NCBI RefSeq assembly: GCF_026241135.1
Contig: NZ_JAPFGA010000015.1
Location: 1-64,000, forward strand
Source: Galbibacter kalidii
GTDB taxonomy: Bacteria; Bacteroidota; Bacteroidia; Flavobacteriales; Flavobacteriaceae
Direction: 5' to 3'
DNA: 64,000 bases
Part shown: piece by piece, positions 44,697-53,923 of the stretch
Layout: each line of letters opens with the position of its first letter
Position numbering within the stretch: the stretch's first letter is position 1
Position numbers and translations under genes: made by a program
Notes under the pieces: generated by a model
Told to the model about the DNA's origin: nothing
The model's input: only the letters and a program-made list of their open reading frames with translations
Databases searched by the model: none

Positions 44697-45236
44697 ATGC
44701 GAGCGTTACTTATTGTAGATGTTCAAAACGATTTTTGTACCGGGGGTGTGCTTGCCGCCAAGGGTGGGGAAGAGGTAGTCCCTGTAATCAATAAAATTGC
44801 TTCAAGTTTCGATTTGGTGATCGCTTCAAAGGATTGGCATCCTGAAAAAACAGCACATTTTGATAAATGGCCGGCACACTGTGTTCAAAATACAAAGGGA
44901 GCCGAATTTCATCCTGATCTTCAAACAGAAAATATAGATGTGGTGGTACTTAAAGGTACCGGTATCATAGACGATGGCTATTCGGCTTTTGAGGCTACCA
45001 ATGTCAAGCTTGCAGACTTTTTAAAGGAGAAAAGAGTCACAGAACTATATGTGACAGGAATAGCTACTGATTATTGTGTGCTTTCCTCGGCTTTGGACGC
45101 TGTAAAATCCGGTTTTGTAACCTATGTGGTGGAAGATGCTATTCGCGGAGTGAACGTAGAGGAAAACGATTCTGAAAAGGCCTTAAAGCAAATGCAAGAC
45201 GCCGGATGTACACTAGTCACATCGAATAAGATTTAA
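44697..45236 (+). CDS. pncA: Nicotinamidase/pyrazinamidase
   Basis: A 179-residue isochorismatase-fold amidase that converts nicotinamide to nicotinate for NAD salvage. The catalytic triad is D8 (VDVQNDF), K86 (VLKGTG) and C127 (GIATDYCVLS). The metal site is D46/H48 (SKDWHP) and H61 (PAHCVQNT). Full family length; it starts 16 bp after the PBP gene. Confidence 0.95.
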   Translation: MRALLIVDVQNDFCTGGVLAAKGGEEVVPVINKIASSFDLVIASKDWHPEKTAHFDKWPAHCVQNTKGAEFHPDLQTENIDVVVLKGTGIIDDGYSAFEATNVKLADFLKEKRVTELYVTGIATDYCVLSSALDAVKSGFVTYVVEDAIRGVNVEENDSEKALKQMQDAGCTLVTSNKI

Positions 45237-45583
45237 AAAAATACCCCTTCACGGTTCATAAAATAGTCTGAGTTCATATTAAAAAAACAGAAGAACCGCG
45301 GTCTTTTTCTTCAGTATAGCTGAGAAAATGAACAAATAGACATTAATTAATGTTGGTTTTTATCTGACATTGGGTTTGACCTGCTAATGTCGAGTTCGAG
45401 TTAAAATATAACCTTACCATCTTTTCCACAAGCTTTCTTTTATATAATCTTCATTTTATCGTTTAATCATTTATATTTTGTTGAAATATTCGTAATTTTC
45501 ATGTGATAAATTATAGATTATTAAATCAGTCACCGGAACCTGTAAGTGTTTAGATGTACAGGTTGCAGATAAAATATTAAAGA
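45237..45583. other. 347-bp spacer before the CoA-transferase genes
   Basis: No gene is visible. It is AT-rich. A hairpin with arms aacctgta (45537-45544) and tacaggtt (45557-45564) lies 20 bp before the CoA-transferase start, which could affect its translation or be a remnant of a regulatory leader. Weak inverted sequences (gaagaaccgcggtc...cttc) appear near 45290. Confidence 0.45.
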
Positions 45584-46285
45584 ATGATAAGCAAAAAGGT
45601 AGATTCGGTATCAAAAGCCCTTGAAGGTGTAAAAGACAATATGACTTTTATGCTGGGTGGTTTTGGGCTTTGCGGAATTCCCGAAAACAGCATAGCAGAA
45701 CTTGTAAAACGTAACGTTAAAAGACTTACCTGCATTTCAAACAATGCTGGGGTTGATGATTTTGGATTGGGGTTGCTCCTGCAAAAACATCAGATAAAAA
45801 AGATGGTATCCTCTTATGTAGGGGAGAACGATGAGTTTGAACGACAGATGTTAAGCGGGGAGTTGGAGGTGGAGTTAATCCCACAAGGGACCCTGGCAGA
45901 GCGGTGCAGGGCTGCACAAGTTGGGTTGCCGGCTGTTTATACCCCGGCCGGTTTTGGTACGGAAGTAGCCGAAGGTAAAGAAACCCGTGAATTTGACGGG
46001 AAAATGTATGTGCTGGAACACGCTTTTAAAGCCGATTTTGCTTTTGTAAAAGCCTGGAAAGGAGATGAAGCCGGAAATCTTATTTTTAAGGGAACTGCAC
46101 GTAATTTTAATCCGATAATGTGTGGCGCAGCAAAAGTAACCGTGGTTGAGGTAGAAGAATTATTGCCTGCCGGTGAATTGGATCCTAATCAAATTCATAT
46201 CCCGGGAATTTTTGTTCAGCGGATATTTCAGGGGGAAAAATTTGAAAAGCGAATCGAACAACGTACCGTTCGAAATAAAAAATAA
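45584..46285 (+). CDS. scoA: 3-oxoacid CoA-transferase subunit A
   Basis: A 233-residue CoA-transferase alpha subunit of the SCOT/AtoD type, which activates acetoacetate using succinyl-CoA. The glycine-rich '[17 protein letters not shown]' near residue 22 and '[14 protein letters not shown]' near 125 are family features. It pairs with subunit B 71 bp downstream. It functions in ketone-body or amino-acid carbon use. Confidence 0.93.
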   Translation: MISKKVDSVSKALEGVKDNMTFMLGGFGLCGIPENSIAELVKRNVKRLTCISNNAGVDDFGLGLLLQKHQIKKMVSSYVGENDEFERQMLSGELEVELIPQGTLAERCRAAQVGLPAVYTPAGFGTEVAEGKETREFDGKMYVLEHAFKADFAFVKAWKGDEAGNLIFKGTARNFNPIMCGAAKVTVVEVEELLPAGELDPNQIHIPGIFVQRIFQGEKFEKRIEQRTVRNKK

Positions 46286-46287
46286 CA

Positions 46288-46332
46288 TGGAGGCGGAAGA
46301 TCTGCGCCTCCACAGATGCAAAATTTTGCATC
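46288..46332. repeat. Two consecutive hairpins between the CoA-transferase subunits
   Basis: First tggaggcg/cgcctcca (46288-46295 and 46305-46312), then a perfect 18-bp palindrome gatgcaaaattttgcatc (46315-46332). They fill most of the 71-bp gap between subunits A and B. Confidence 0.7.
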
Positions 46333-46356
46333 CAAATCATCAAGAAATTCAAAACA

Positions 46357-47013
46357 ATGTCACTAACAAAACAACAAATAGCACAGCGTATAGCCAAAGA
46401 GGTCAAAGATGGATATTATGTAAATCTGGGAATTGGGATACCAACCTTGGTGGCCAATTATGTAAGAGAAGATATTTCTGTCGAATTCCAAAGTGAAAAC
46501 GGGGTTTTGGGAATGGGGCCTTTTCCCTTTGAAGGGGAAGAAGATGCCGATATAATCAATGCCGGAAAGCAAACCATAACCACACTGCCAGGGGCCAGCT
46601 TTTTTGATTCCTCTTTAAGTTTCGGGATGATACGCGGGCAACATGTAGACCTTACCATTCTCGGAGCAATGGAAGTGGCTCAGAATGGGGATATTGCCAA
46701 TTGGAAGATCCCCGGAAAAATGGTCAAGGGTATGGGGGGAGCCATGGACTTGGTGTCATCTGCAGAAAATATCATTGTGGCGATGATGCATACGAACAGG
46801 GCAGGGAAATCAAAATTGCTGAAAGAGTGCTCATTACCGCTTACAGGGGTTCAGTGTGTTAAAAAGATTGTCTCCAATTTGGCTGTACTTGAAGTTACCC
46901 CTGAAGGCTTTTTGCTTTTGGAAAGAGCTCCCGGTGTTTCCGTAGAAGAAATACAAGCTGCGACAGAAGGCAAGCTTATTGTCAATGGCGATATACCTGA
47001 AATGGTTGTTTAG
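46357..47013 (+). CDS. scoB: 3-oxoacid CoA-transferase subunit B
   Basis: A 218-residue beta subunit carrying the catalytic Glu in 'SENGVLGMGP' near residue 47, which forms the glutamyl-CoA thioester. 'LGIGIPTLVANYV' and 'GAMDLVSSAENIIVAMMHT' are typical blocks. It forms a heterotetramer with subunit A. Confidence 0.94.
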   Translation: MSLTKQQIAQRIAKEVKDGYYVNLGIGIPTLVANYVREDISVEFQSENGVLGMGPFPFEGEEDADIINAGKQTITTLPGASFFDSSLSFGMIRGQHVDLTILGAMEVAQNGDIANWKIPGKMVKGMGGAMDLVSSAENIIVAMMHTNRAGKSKLLKECSLPLTGVQCVKKIVSNLAVLEVTPEGFLLLERAPGVSVEEIQAATEGKLIVNGDIPEMVV

Positions 47014-47270
47014 TTGGAAATAACAACTCAGCCTATACGTTTTTCTTAATTATGCATTTGGTCGAAAAAATAAGTCGATTTAACCGAGATATCGATTGTT
47101 TTTTGTCAGAATTATCTTCGTTGGGGCTAGGTATTTTCAACTAAACAGACAGTTTCTTTTGTTTCACAACAATTTTTGTGTGTTTCACAACAAAAATATG
47201 GATTTTTACATTTTTTCAGTTAGATTTATAGTCCCTGATTTAAGCGGATTAACAACCTATTTAACTATTT

Positions 47271-47417
47271 ATGCTTATGAGAGATACTACTTTGACCTAC
47301 GAAAACAACAACCAGGAAAGTCAATCACCCTTAGCTATCCTAAACGATAATATAAGAGGAACTGTGACTTTGATTAAAAGTTTGATGTTAGTGGCAAAAA
47401 AACTATTAATGTTCTAA
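47271..47417 (+). CDS. Possible small protein of 48 residues
   Basis: ATG 47271 opens a frame encoding a polar N-terminus (DTTLTYENNNQESQSPLAIL) and a helical, Leu/Met/Lys-rich C-terminus. Its composition is plausible for a peptide or the remnant of a larger gene. No family recognised and no promoter visible, so this is speculative. Confidence 0.2.
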   Translation: MLMRDTTLTYENNNQESQSPLAILNDNIRGTVTLIKSLMLVAKKLLMF

Positions 47418-47466
47418 TAGCCCCAAAAAGGAACAGCCCCAAATATTAGTTTTTTGCTAGGAAGTT

Positions 47467-47503
47467 AAAAAAGGGATAAACACCGAGTGTTTATCCCTTT
47501 TTT
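47467..47503. terminator. Bidirectional terminator before sdhB
   Basis: A 17-bp perfect stem, aaaaaagggataaacac / gtgtttatccctttttt, with a 3-nt loop, between plus-strand DNA and the sdhB 3' end. A and T runs serve both directions. Confidence 0.92.
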
Positions 47504-47525
47504 GTTGGGTATATATAATAGATTT

Positions 47526-48272
47526 TTATTTCTTCAAGCTGGCTGAAAGATATTCCCTGTTCATTCTGGCAATGTTCTCCAAGGAAATGCCCTTAGGGCA
47601 CTCTATTTCGCAAGCTCCGGTGTTAGAGCAGTTTCCAAATCCCTCTTCATCCATTTGTTTTACCATGTTCAAGACACGATCGGTTGCTTCAACCTTTCCT
47701 TGTGGTAATAAGGCAAACTGGGAAACCTTAGCCGATGTAAAGAGCATAGCACTTGCATTTTTACAAGCGGCTACACAAGCTCCACACCCAATACAGGTAG
47801 CTGCGTTAAAAGAAGCATCTGCTTTCTCTTTCTCTACAGGGATTGAATTGGCATCGATAGTATTTCCGGAAGTGTTTACTGAGATAAAACCGCCGGCTTG
47901 TTGGATACGCTCAAAAGAACTCCTGTCTACAATAAGGTCTTTGATCACAGGAAAAGCCGTAGCCCTGAAGGGTTCGATATGAATAGTATCACCGTCTTTA
48001 AATTTACGCATATGCAACTGACAGGTGGTAACACCTCTGTCCGGACCGTGTGGCTCTCCATTGATTTGAAGTGAACAGGTTCCGCAGATACCCTCCCGGC
48101 AATCGTGGTCAAATTCTACCGGTTCTTCTCCTTTGGTAATCAAATCTTCATTTAAAACATCCAGCATTTCCAAAAAAGACATATCAGGATCAACTCCGGA
48201 TATGGGATATTCAACCGTTTTTCCTTTTGAGTTGGCATCTTTTTGACGCCATATTTTTAATGTAAGATTCAT
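47526..48272 (-). CDS. sdhB: Succinate dehydrogenase/fumarate reductase iron-sulfur subunit
   Basis: A 248-residue subunit passing electrons from FAD to the quinone site. The [2Fe-2S] ligands are C58, C63, C66 and C84. The cluster motifs in the C-terminal half are C160-IG-C163-GA-C166-xxx-C170 and C215...C221-xxx-C225. It is last in the sdhCAB operon and shares the Bacteroidota diheme-type architecture. Confidence 0.96.
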   Translation of the reverse strand: MNLTLKIWRQKDANSKGKTVEYPISGVDPDMSFLEMLDVLNEDLITKGEEPVEFDHDCREGICGTCSLQINGEPHGPDRGVTTCQLHMRKFKDGDTIHIEPFRATAFPVIKDLIVDRSSFERIQQAGGFISVNTSGNTIDANSIPVEKEKADASFNAATCIGCGACVAACKNASAMLFTSAKVSQFALLPQGKVEATDRVLNMVKQMDEEGFGNCSNTGACEIECPKGISLENIARMNREYLSASLKK

Positions 48273-48429
48273 CTGTTTATTTTTTTATTTTGTTAAGTAG
48301 GTCAGATGGAATTCGCTATAGTTTAAGTGTGTTTTTATATTCACTTTTTTATGGCTCATTTCATAATCTTTGATGTTATAAGTGCTCCATTGATCCTCAC
48401 CCTTTGGGGGGAGGACTTAGGAGGGGGCT

Positions 48430-50433
48430 TTACTTATAACTTCTTGTCTTCAATTCAATATTTTTGTATTCCAATTCTTCTTTATGCAGTACCGCATCAC
48501 TTGGTGCACCTTTGTATTCCCAGGCTGCCACATATTTAAAGTTCTCATCGTCTCTTTGAGCCTCCCCTTCTTCTGTTTGATATTCTTCCCTAAAATGTCC
48601 ACCACAAGATTCGTTTCTGTGGAGGGCATCTTTAGCAAACAATTCTCCCAACTCAAGGAAATCAGCTACTCTCATTGCTTTTTCAAGTTCGCTGTTTTTG
48701 GCTTCGGCGCTTCCGGGAACTTTTACGTTCTTATGGAAATCTTCCCTTAACTCACGAATCTCTGTAATGGCTTCTTCCAGGTTTTTAGCGTTACGGGCCA
48801 TTCCACATTTATTCCACATGATCTTACCTAGCTTTTTGTGGTAGTGATCAACAGAGTGTTTTCCTTTGTTATTAACCAGTTTTTCTATCTGATTTCTAAC
48901 GTTCTTCTCAGCTTCGTCAAATTCAGGAGAATCTGTAGGGATTTTTCCAGTTCTAATATCCTGAGCTAAGTAATTACCGATAGTATACGGTAAAACAAAA
49001 TATCCGTCAGCCAGACCCTGCATAAGGGCGGAAGCTCCCAATCTGTTTGCTCCATGGTCGGAGAAGTTGGCTTCTCCTGCGGCATAACATCCGGGAATGG
49101 TAGTCATCAGGTTATAATCCACCCAAATACCTCCCATGGTATAATGAACCGCCGGATATATCATCATTGGTGTTTTATACGGGTTCTCATCCACAATCTT
49201 TTCATACATCTGGAAGAGGTTACCATATTTGTTTTCAACTACTTTTTCACCAAGTTCCCTTACTTTAGTTTCTGAGGGGTTATCGACCCCTAGTATGGCT
49301 GCTTGTTCTTTTCCATAGCGTTCTATGGCCGAGGCAAAATCCAAGAACACGGCTTCACCTGTTTTGTTTACTCCAAAACCGGCATCACAACGTTCTTTTG
49401 CTGCTCTTGAAGCCACATCACGAGGCACTAGGTTACCAAAGGAAGGATATCTTCTTTCCAAATAGTAATCCCTATCTTCTTCAGCAATTTCCGTAGGGCT
49501 TAATTTTCCCTGACGGACGGCTTCAGCATCTTCTTTTTTCTTAGGCACCCATATCCTACCATCGTTACGGAGTGATTCAGACATCAATGTCAATTTAGAT
49601 TGATGGTCACCAGAAACAGGAATACAGGTGGGGTGTATCTGTGTGTAACAAGGATTGGCGAAGTATGCCCCTTTCTTGTGTATTTTCCATGAAGCGGTCA
49701 CGTTACTACCCATAGCGTTTGTCGATAAGAAGAATACATTTCCGTATCCACCGGAAGCAACAACGACTGCATGGGCAGAATGTCTTTCAATTTCCCCAGT
49801 TACTAAGTTGCGTGCAATAATACCACGGGCTTTCCCATCAACAATCACAATATCCAGCATTTCATGGCGGGTGTAAGACTGAATTTTACCACGGTTTATT
49901 TGTCTGTTCATCGCTGCATAGGCACCGAGAAGAAGTTGTTGTCCGGTTTGTCCTTTGGCATAAAAAGTTCTGGAAACCAAAACCCCACCAAACGAACGAT
50001 TGTCCAGTAAACCGCCATACTCACGGGCAAAAGGAACTCCTTGTGCCACACATTGGTCAATGATATTGGCGGAAACTTCAGCAAGACGGTAAACGTTAGC
50101 TTCGCGCGAACGATAATCACCTCCTTTTACGGTGTCGTAAAACAAACGGTAGATAGAGTCACCATCACCTTGATAGTTTTTTGCAGCGTTGATCCCTCCT
50201 TGTGCCGCAATCGAGTGTGCACGACGTGGGGAATCCTGATAACAAAATGTCTTTACGTTATATCCAAGCTCTGCCAAAGTAGCGGCAGCAGAACCTCCTG
50301 CCAAACCTGTACCGACAACGATAACGTCTATATTTCGTTTGTTGGCCGGGTTGACAAGGTCAATATTGTTTTTATGATTGGTCCACATCTTGGCTAATTC
50401 GCCCTGTGGTATATTTGAATCTAAAACTGCCAT
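48430..50433 (-). CDS. sdhA: Succinate dehydrogenase/fumarate reductase flavoprotein subunit
   Basis: A 667-residue subunit that oxidises succinate to fumarate with covalent FAD. The FAD-binding GxGxxG is '[19 protein letters not shown]' near residue 35. '[16 protein letters not shown]' holds the flavinylation histidine, and 'HPTCIP' and '[17 protein letters not shown]' are substrate/FAD-site blocks. It lies 14 bp after sdhC; the 157-bp gap to sdhB has no gene. Confidence 0.97.
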   Translation of the reverse strand: MAVLDSNIPQGELAKMWTNHKNNIDLVNPANKRNIDVIVVGTGLAGGSAAATLAELGYNVKTFCYQDSPRRAHSIAAQGGINAAKNYQGDGDSIYRLFYDTVKGGDYRSREANVYRLAEVSANIIDQCVAQGVPFAREYGGLLDNRSFGGVLVSRTFYAKGQTGQQLLLGAYAAMNRQINRGKIQSYTRHEMLDIVIVDGKARGIIARNLVTGEIERHSAHAVVVASGGYGNVFFLSTNAMGSNVTASWKIHKKGAYFANPCYTQIHPTCIPVSGDHQSKLTLMSESLRNDGRIWVPKKKEDAEAVRQGKLSPTEIAEEDRDYYLERRYPSFGNLVPRDVASRAAKERCDAGFGVNKTGEAVFLDFASAIERYGKEQAAILGVDNPSETKVRELGEKVVENKYGNLFQMYEKIVDENPYKTPMMIYPAVHYTMGGIWVDYNLMTTIPGCYAAGEANFSDHGANRLGASALMQGLADGYFVLPYTIGNYLAQDIRTGKIPTDSPEFDEAEKNVRNQIEKLVNNKGKHSVDHYHKKLGKIMWNKCGMARNAKNLEEAITEIRELREDFHKNVKVPGSAEAKNSELEKAMRVADFLELGELFAKDALHRNESCGGHFREEYQTEEGEAQRDDENFKYVAAWEYKGAPSDAVLHKEELEYKNIELKTRSYK

Positions 50434-50447
50434 AATACTTAAAATCT

Positions 50448-51107
50448 TTAGTGATTAAAATGGTGGAAAAGAGCAATGAATATAAAACCTAACGGAATAA
50501 TAATCGCAAAGTATTTCCCGAAAGCTTTAAGCGCCGGAGTATATTTGTTGTTGAATCCAACAGACTGAAAAGCCGACTGGAATCCGTGCAGCAGGTGTAA
50601 GGCCAACAAAACAAAAGCGATCACATAAGCGCCTACACGTAGCGGGCTGTGGAACTTTTCTACAAGTTCGTGATAATATCTTGTTGGATCTTCTGGATTG
50701 AATTCAATGTATTTGTAATTCATTTCCGGTAACCAAAAGTCAATAAAATGAAGTACGAGGAAGGCTAAGATTACCAATCCGCTGTAAATCATATTTCTGG
50801 ATACCCATGTTGAATTTTCACCTCCTTTGAAGCTCGCATATTTGATATTTCTTGCCTTTTTGTTTTTGATTTCCAAAATGAAACCCATTACAAAATGAAA
50901 CACCACAGCAAATATCAAAATAGGTTGCATTATAAACTGTATCAGCGGGTTGGTTCCCATAAAATGGGAAAACTCATTAAAGGCGTTTTCGCTAATTACA
51001 GAAGTAAAATTGATGATAAAATGCTGTAAAAGGAAGATTAATAAGAATATAGCTGAAAGCGCCATGGCTACTTTTCTGGCTATTGATGAATTTAACATTC
51101 CGCTCAT
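50448..51107 (-). CDS. sdhC: Succinate dehydrogenase cytochrome b subunit
   Basis: A 219-residue membrane anchor with five hydrophobic helices and several helix histidines (in 'LLQHFIINF', 'VFHFVMGFI', 'VLHFIDFW' and '[13 protein letters not shown]') expected to hold two hemes b. This single-subunit anchor is the type found in Bacteroidota and Wolinella-type complexes. It is first in the operon and has a good promoter upstream. Confidence 0.94.
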   Translation of the reverse strand: MSGMLNSSIARKVAMALSAIFLLIFLLQHFIINFTSVISENAFNEFSHFMGTNPLIQFIMQPILIFAVVFHFVMGFILEIKNKKARNIKYASFKGGENSTWVSRNMIYSGLVILAFLVLHFIDFWLPEMNYKYIEFNPEDPTRYYHELVEKFHSPLRVGAYVIAFVLLALHLLHGFQSAFQSVGFNNKYTPALKAFGKYFAIIIPLGFIFIALFHHFNH

Positions 51108-51129
51108 TATAAAATTTTATTAGTATGCA

Positions 51130-51160
51130 CAAAAATACAGCACGAAGGAGTGATTAACAA
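51130..51160 (-). promoter_or_regulatory. Predicted sdhCAB promoter
   Basis: On the minus strand TTG (51160-51158), a 20-bp spacer and TATTTTTG (51137-51130) match the flavobacterial consensus exactly. The sdhC ATG is 22 bp beyond. Confidence 0.7.
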
Positions 51161-51308
51161 GCTTTCGAAACTGTTTTCCTTACAATTTAGAATGAGTTTA
51201 AAGTAAGAGTTTTAAAAATGTAGTTTTTACATCAAAAGAGCAATTTTTGATACTTTATGGCTTAAAAATAAAGGATTTTTCACAAGGGAAATTCAATTTT
51301 ATCCGAAG

Positions 51309-51343
51309 TTTGACAGGAAAGGTATCTATTCTTCTTAATTTTG
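51309..51343 (+). promoter_or_regulatory. Predicted pepP promoter
   Basis: TTTG (51309-51312) and TAATTTTG (51336-51343) are 23 bp apart, within the consensus range. The element covers a TTG that could be read as a start, so translation should begin at ATG 51365. Confidence 0.65.
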
Positions 51344-51364
51344 GCAAAATTCAAAAGTGATTAT

Positions 51365-52657
51365 ATGAAGTACGATCTTATAGACCGAAATCTGTTTATA
51401 AAAAACCGCAAAAAATTCATGACTCAGATGAAGCCAAAAAGCATAGCGGTTTTCAATTCCAACGACATTTATCCTATTGGTGCCGATAGTACACATCCTT
51501 TTCAGCAGTCGAGAGACCTTTTTTACTTAAGCGGGGTCGATCAGGAGGAGAGTATTTTGGTACTTTTCCCCGATGCACACGAAGAAAAACACAGGGAAGT
51601 GTTGTTTGTGCGTGAGACCAACAAACATATTGCTGTTTGGGAAGGCGAAAAACTGACCAAGGAAAAGGCACTGGAAGTAAGCGGAATAAAAACAACCTAT
51701 TGGTTGGAGGAATTCGACAAAATTTTCTTCGACTTGATGACCGAAGCAGATACGATCTATTTCAATACTAACGAACACTACCGTCAGGCAGTTGAAACAA
51801 AAACCCGTGAAGCTCGCTTTATAGAATGGTGTAAAGAGAAGTATCCGGCACATAAATGGGAAAAAAGCAATTCGATCTTACAAGAATTAAGGGGAAAGAA
51901 AGAACCTCAGGAAATTGAATTGATACAGCAGGCGTGTACGATTACCGAAAAAGCGTTTAAGCGTGTGTTGCAATTTGTAAAACCCGGGGTGTGGGAATAT
52001 GAGATAGAGGCAGAATTTATCCATGAGTTCACAAGGAATCGATCGCGTGGATTTTCATATACACCTATTATCGCTTCGGGAAAGAACGCCAATGTGTTGC
52101 ACTATATTGAAAACAAAGCACAGTGTAAAGAAGGGGAGTTGATATTGATTGATGCCGGGGCAGAATATGCTAATTATGCCAGTGATATGACACGTACCAT
52201 TCCGGTGAGCGGGAAGTTTACTGATAGGCAAAAAGAAATATATCAAGCAGTGTTGAACGTGAAGAAAGAAGCGACAAAAATGTTGGTTCCGGGAACGATA
52301 TGGAAAGACTATCACGTAGAAGTCGGAAAATTGATGACCAGCGAGTTGTTGCGCTTGGGCTTGCTGGACAAAGCCGATGTTCAGAATGAAAACCCGGATT
52401 GGCCGGCCTACAAGAAGTATTTTATGCACGGAACAAGCCATCATATCGGTTTGGACACACACGATTACGGAGCGTTGAAGCAGCCTATGACAGCCAATAT
52501 GGTGTTTACCGTAGAACCGGGAATTTACCTACCGGATGAAGGCTTCGGAATCCGTTTGGAAGACGATGTGGTGATTCAAGAGAAAGGAGAGCCTTTCAAT
52601 TTGATGAGAGATATTCCAATAGAGATTGATGAAATCGAAGATTGGATGAACCGATAA
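51365..52657 (+). CDS. pepP: Xaa-Pro aminopeptidase (aminopeptidase P)
   Basis: A 430-residue M24B metallopeptidase removing N-terminal residues next to proline. The creatinase-like N-domain is followed by the pita-bread domain with metal ligands in 'LIDAGAEYANYASDMTRT' (two Asp), 'HGTSHHIGLDTHD' (His), 'VFTVEPGIYL' (Glu) and 'GIRLEDDVV' (Glu). The start is ATG 51365, since the upstream TTG is inside the promoter. Confidence 0.94.
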   Translation: MKYDLIDRNLFIKNRKKFMTQMKPKSIAVFNSNDIYPIGADSTHPFQQSRDLFYLSGVDQEESILVLFPDAHEEKHREVLFVRETNKHIAVWEGEKLTKEKALEVSGIKTTYWLEEFDKIFFDLMTEADTIYFNTNEHYRQAVETKTREARFIEWCKEKYPAHKWEKSNSILQELRGKKEPQEIELIQQACTITEKAFKRVLQFVKPGVWEYEIEAEFIHEFTRNRSRGFSYTPIIASGKNANVLHYIENKAQCKEGELILIDAGAEYANYASDMTRTIPVSGKFTDRQKEIYQAVLNVKKEATKMLVPGTIWKDYHVEVGKLMTSELLRLGLLDKADVQNENPDWPAYKKYFMHGTSHHIGLDTHDYGALKQPMTANMVFTVEPGIYLPDEGFGIRLEDDVVIQEKGEPFNLMRDIPIEIDEIEDWMNR

Positions 52658-52663
52658 AAATAT

Positions 52664-52724
52664 TGTCATGCTTAGCTTGTCGAAGCATTTTTTAGGACAG
52701 CCCTTCGACAGGCTCAGGGTGATA
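52664..52724. repeat. GTCATGCTGAGC-type inverted repeat, copy 3
   Basis: The arms are tgtcatgcttagcttgtcgaag (52664-52685) and cttcgacaggctcagggtgata (52703-52724), imperfect reverse complements that share the core of the repeats at 6798 and 20422. It fills the gap after pepP. Confidence 0.8.
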
Positions 52725-52736
52725 TCATAGAGGTAG

Positions 52737-53516
52737 ATGATGCTCAATTACAAAGGAACAGAAGTTTTTTATGAAGACAGCGGCAGTGGAACAGCTGTTA
52801 TGCTGTTACATGGTTTTTTGGAGAATTCCTCCGTCTGGGAGTCGCTTAAAACGGTACTTGTAAAAAAGTACCGTGTAGTGACCATTGATCTTTTGGGGCA
52901 TGGACAGACAGGTTGTCTGGGTTATGTGCATACGATGGAAATGATGGCCGATATGGTCAAAACAGTGCTAAACGAGCTCAAAATAAGAAGAGTTGTTTTG
53001 ATAGGACATTCTATGGGTGGCTACGTTTCGTTGGCGTACGCCGAAGAACATCCAGACGATGTGAAGGGCTTGGTGCTTGTCAATTCCACTGTCAGGGCAG
53101 ATTCCGAAGAAAAAAAGAAAAACAGGGATCGCGCGATTAAAGCGGTAAAACAAAGCCATAAGGATTTTGTGAGAATGGGCGTGTCCAATCTCTTTCGGCC
53201 AAAAAACAGAAGGATTTTTTCAGAAGAAATAAAAAAACTGAAAAAAGAAGCCTTAAAAACACCTTTGCAGGGTATCGTAGCCGCTTTAGAAGGAATGAAG
53301 GTGAGAAATGACCGGGAGATCCTGTTACATTTTACCCCTTTTAGAAAAATGATGATGATAGGGAAAAAAGATCCGGTACTGAATTACAACGATTTGATCG
53401 ATCAAATTGAAGGAACAGAGACAGAAAAGGTCGAATTTCCCGACGGACATATGAGTTTTATTGAAAACAAAGTGCAGTTCATCGAGAATATCAAAAATTT
53501 TTTGAAAAAGATTTGA
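52737..53516 (+). CDS. Alpha/beta hydrolase
   Basis: A 259-residue cytoplasmic hydrolase with the nucleophile elbow GHSMGGY (serine near residue 94), 'LLHGFLENSSVWE' for the oxyanion hole, and a final 'FPDGHMSFIEN' with the catalytic His. The cap region is Lys/Arg-rich. It resembles the haloperoxidase/MenH-like branch; substrate not deducible. The start may be 52737 or 52740, as two Met codons are adjacent. Confidence 0.88.
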   Translation: MMLNYKGTEVFYEDSGSGTAVMLLHGFLENSSVWESLKTVLVKKYRVVTIDLLGHGQTGCLGYVHTMEMMADMVKTVLNELKIRRVVLIGHSMGGYVSLAYAEEHPDDVKGLVLVNSTVRADSEEKKKNRDRAIKAVKQSHKDFVRMGVSNLFRPKNRRIFSEEIKKLKKEALKTPLQGIVAALEGMKVRNDREILLHFTPFRKMMMIGKKDPVLNYNDLIDQIEGTETEKVEFPDGHMSFIENKVQFIENIKNFLKKI

Positions 53517-53568
53517 CGGTTAATGGGTTTTTTATATATATTCACGATACCCAAAAACAATTTAACCT

Positions 53569-53820
53569 ATGAAAACCTCAAATTCTACGTTTGGAAGAGT
53601 GCTATGCTCTCTGTTCGGACACAATTATGTGGTGTCCCGAAAAGTAACTTTACACATTACTGAATATCAATGTACAAAATGCAAGTGTGAGATGACGACC
53701 AATGAGTTGGGTCGTATGGATGTGCTCACTCCTGAGTTGAAAGAGATCAACGAGACCTTAGCTAAGTTCTACAGGAGAAGACAAGCAATACTCGAACACA
53801 CTTTACAATCTGTAGCCTAA
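53569..53820 (+). CDS. Small Cys-containing protein of unknown function
   Basis: An 83-residue protein with 'LCSLFGHNYVV' and 'EYQCTKCKCEMT', a possible partial zinc ribbon, followed by a charged helix. It looks like a conserved small flavobacterial protein but I do not recognise a named family. It lies 52 bp after the hydrolase gene, and its stop is immediately followed by a palindromic repeat. Confidence 0.65.
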   Translation: MKTSNSTFGRVLCSLFGHNYVVSRKVTLHITEYQCTKCKCEMTTNELGRMDVLTPELKEINETLAKFYRRRQAILEHTLQSVA

Positions 53821-53833
53821 CCCACTAAGTGGG
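53821..53833. repeat. CCCACTAAGTGGG repeat, copy 5 of the CTCACTAAGTGAG family
   Basis: The perfect inverted repeat cccactaagtggg begins directly after the small gene's stop. Farther on, at about 53900, gccctgaggtgattgatt resembles the second block of copies 2 and 3. Confidence 0.65.
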
Positions 53834-53923
53834 TTTTGTTCCCCGATATTCTGTATCAAAACTAGCTAAGGCTTGTTTGTTTTGAACATCTTATGGGTTT
53901 GCCCTGAGGTGATTGATTCATTC

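Larger units (their letters stand above)
47014..47525. other. 512-bp region with doubtful small frames and a terminator
   Basis: Holds a 12-bp direct repeat, gtttcacaacaa at 47161 and 47182, and a 48-codon frame at 47271-47417 listed separately. The strong terminator at 47467-47503 ends it. The frame at 47096-47350 is hydrophobic and aromatic without homology and seems random. Confidence 0.5.

Noticed and set aside
47096-47350. An 84-codon hydrophobic frame on the plus strand
   Set aside because: Its composition is that of random AT-rich DNA (many Phe, Tyr and Ile), it lacks a convincing start context, and it overlaps the better small frame at 47271.
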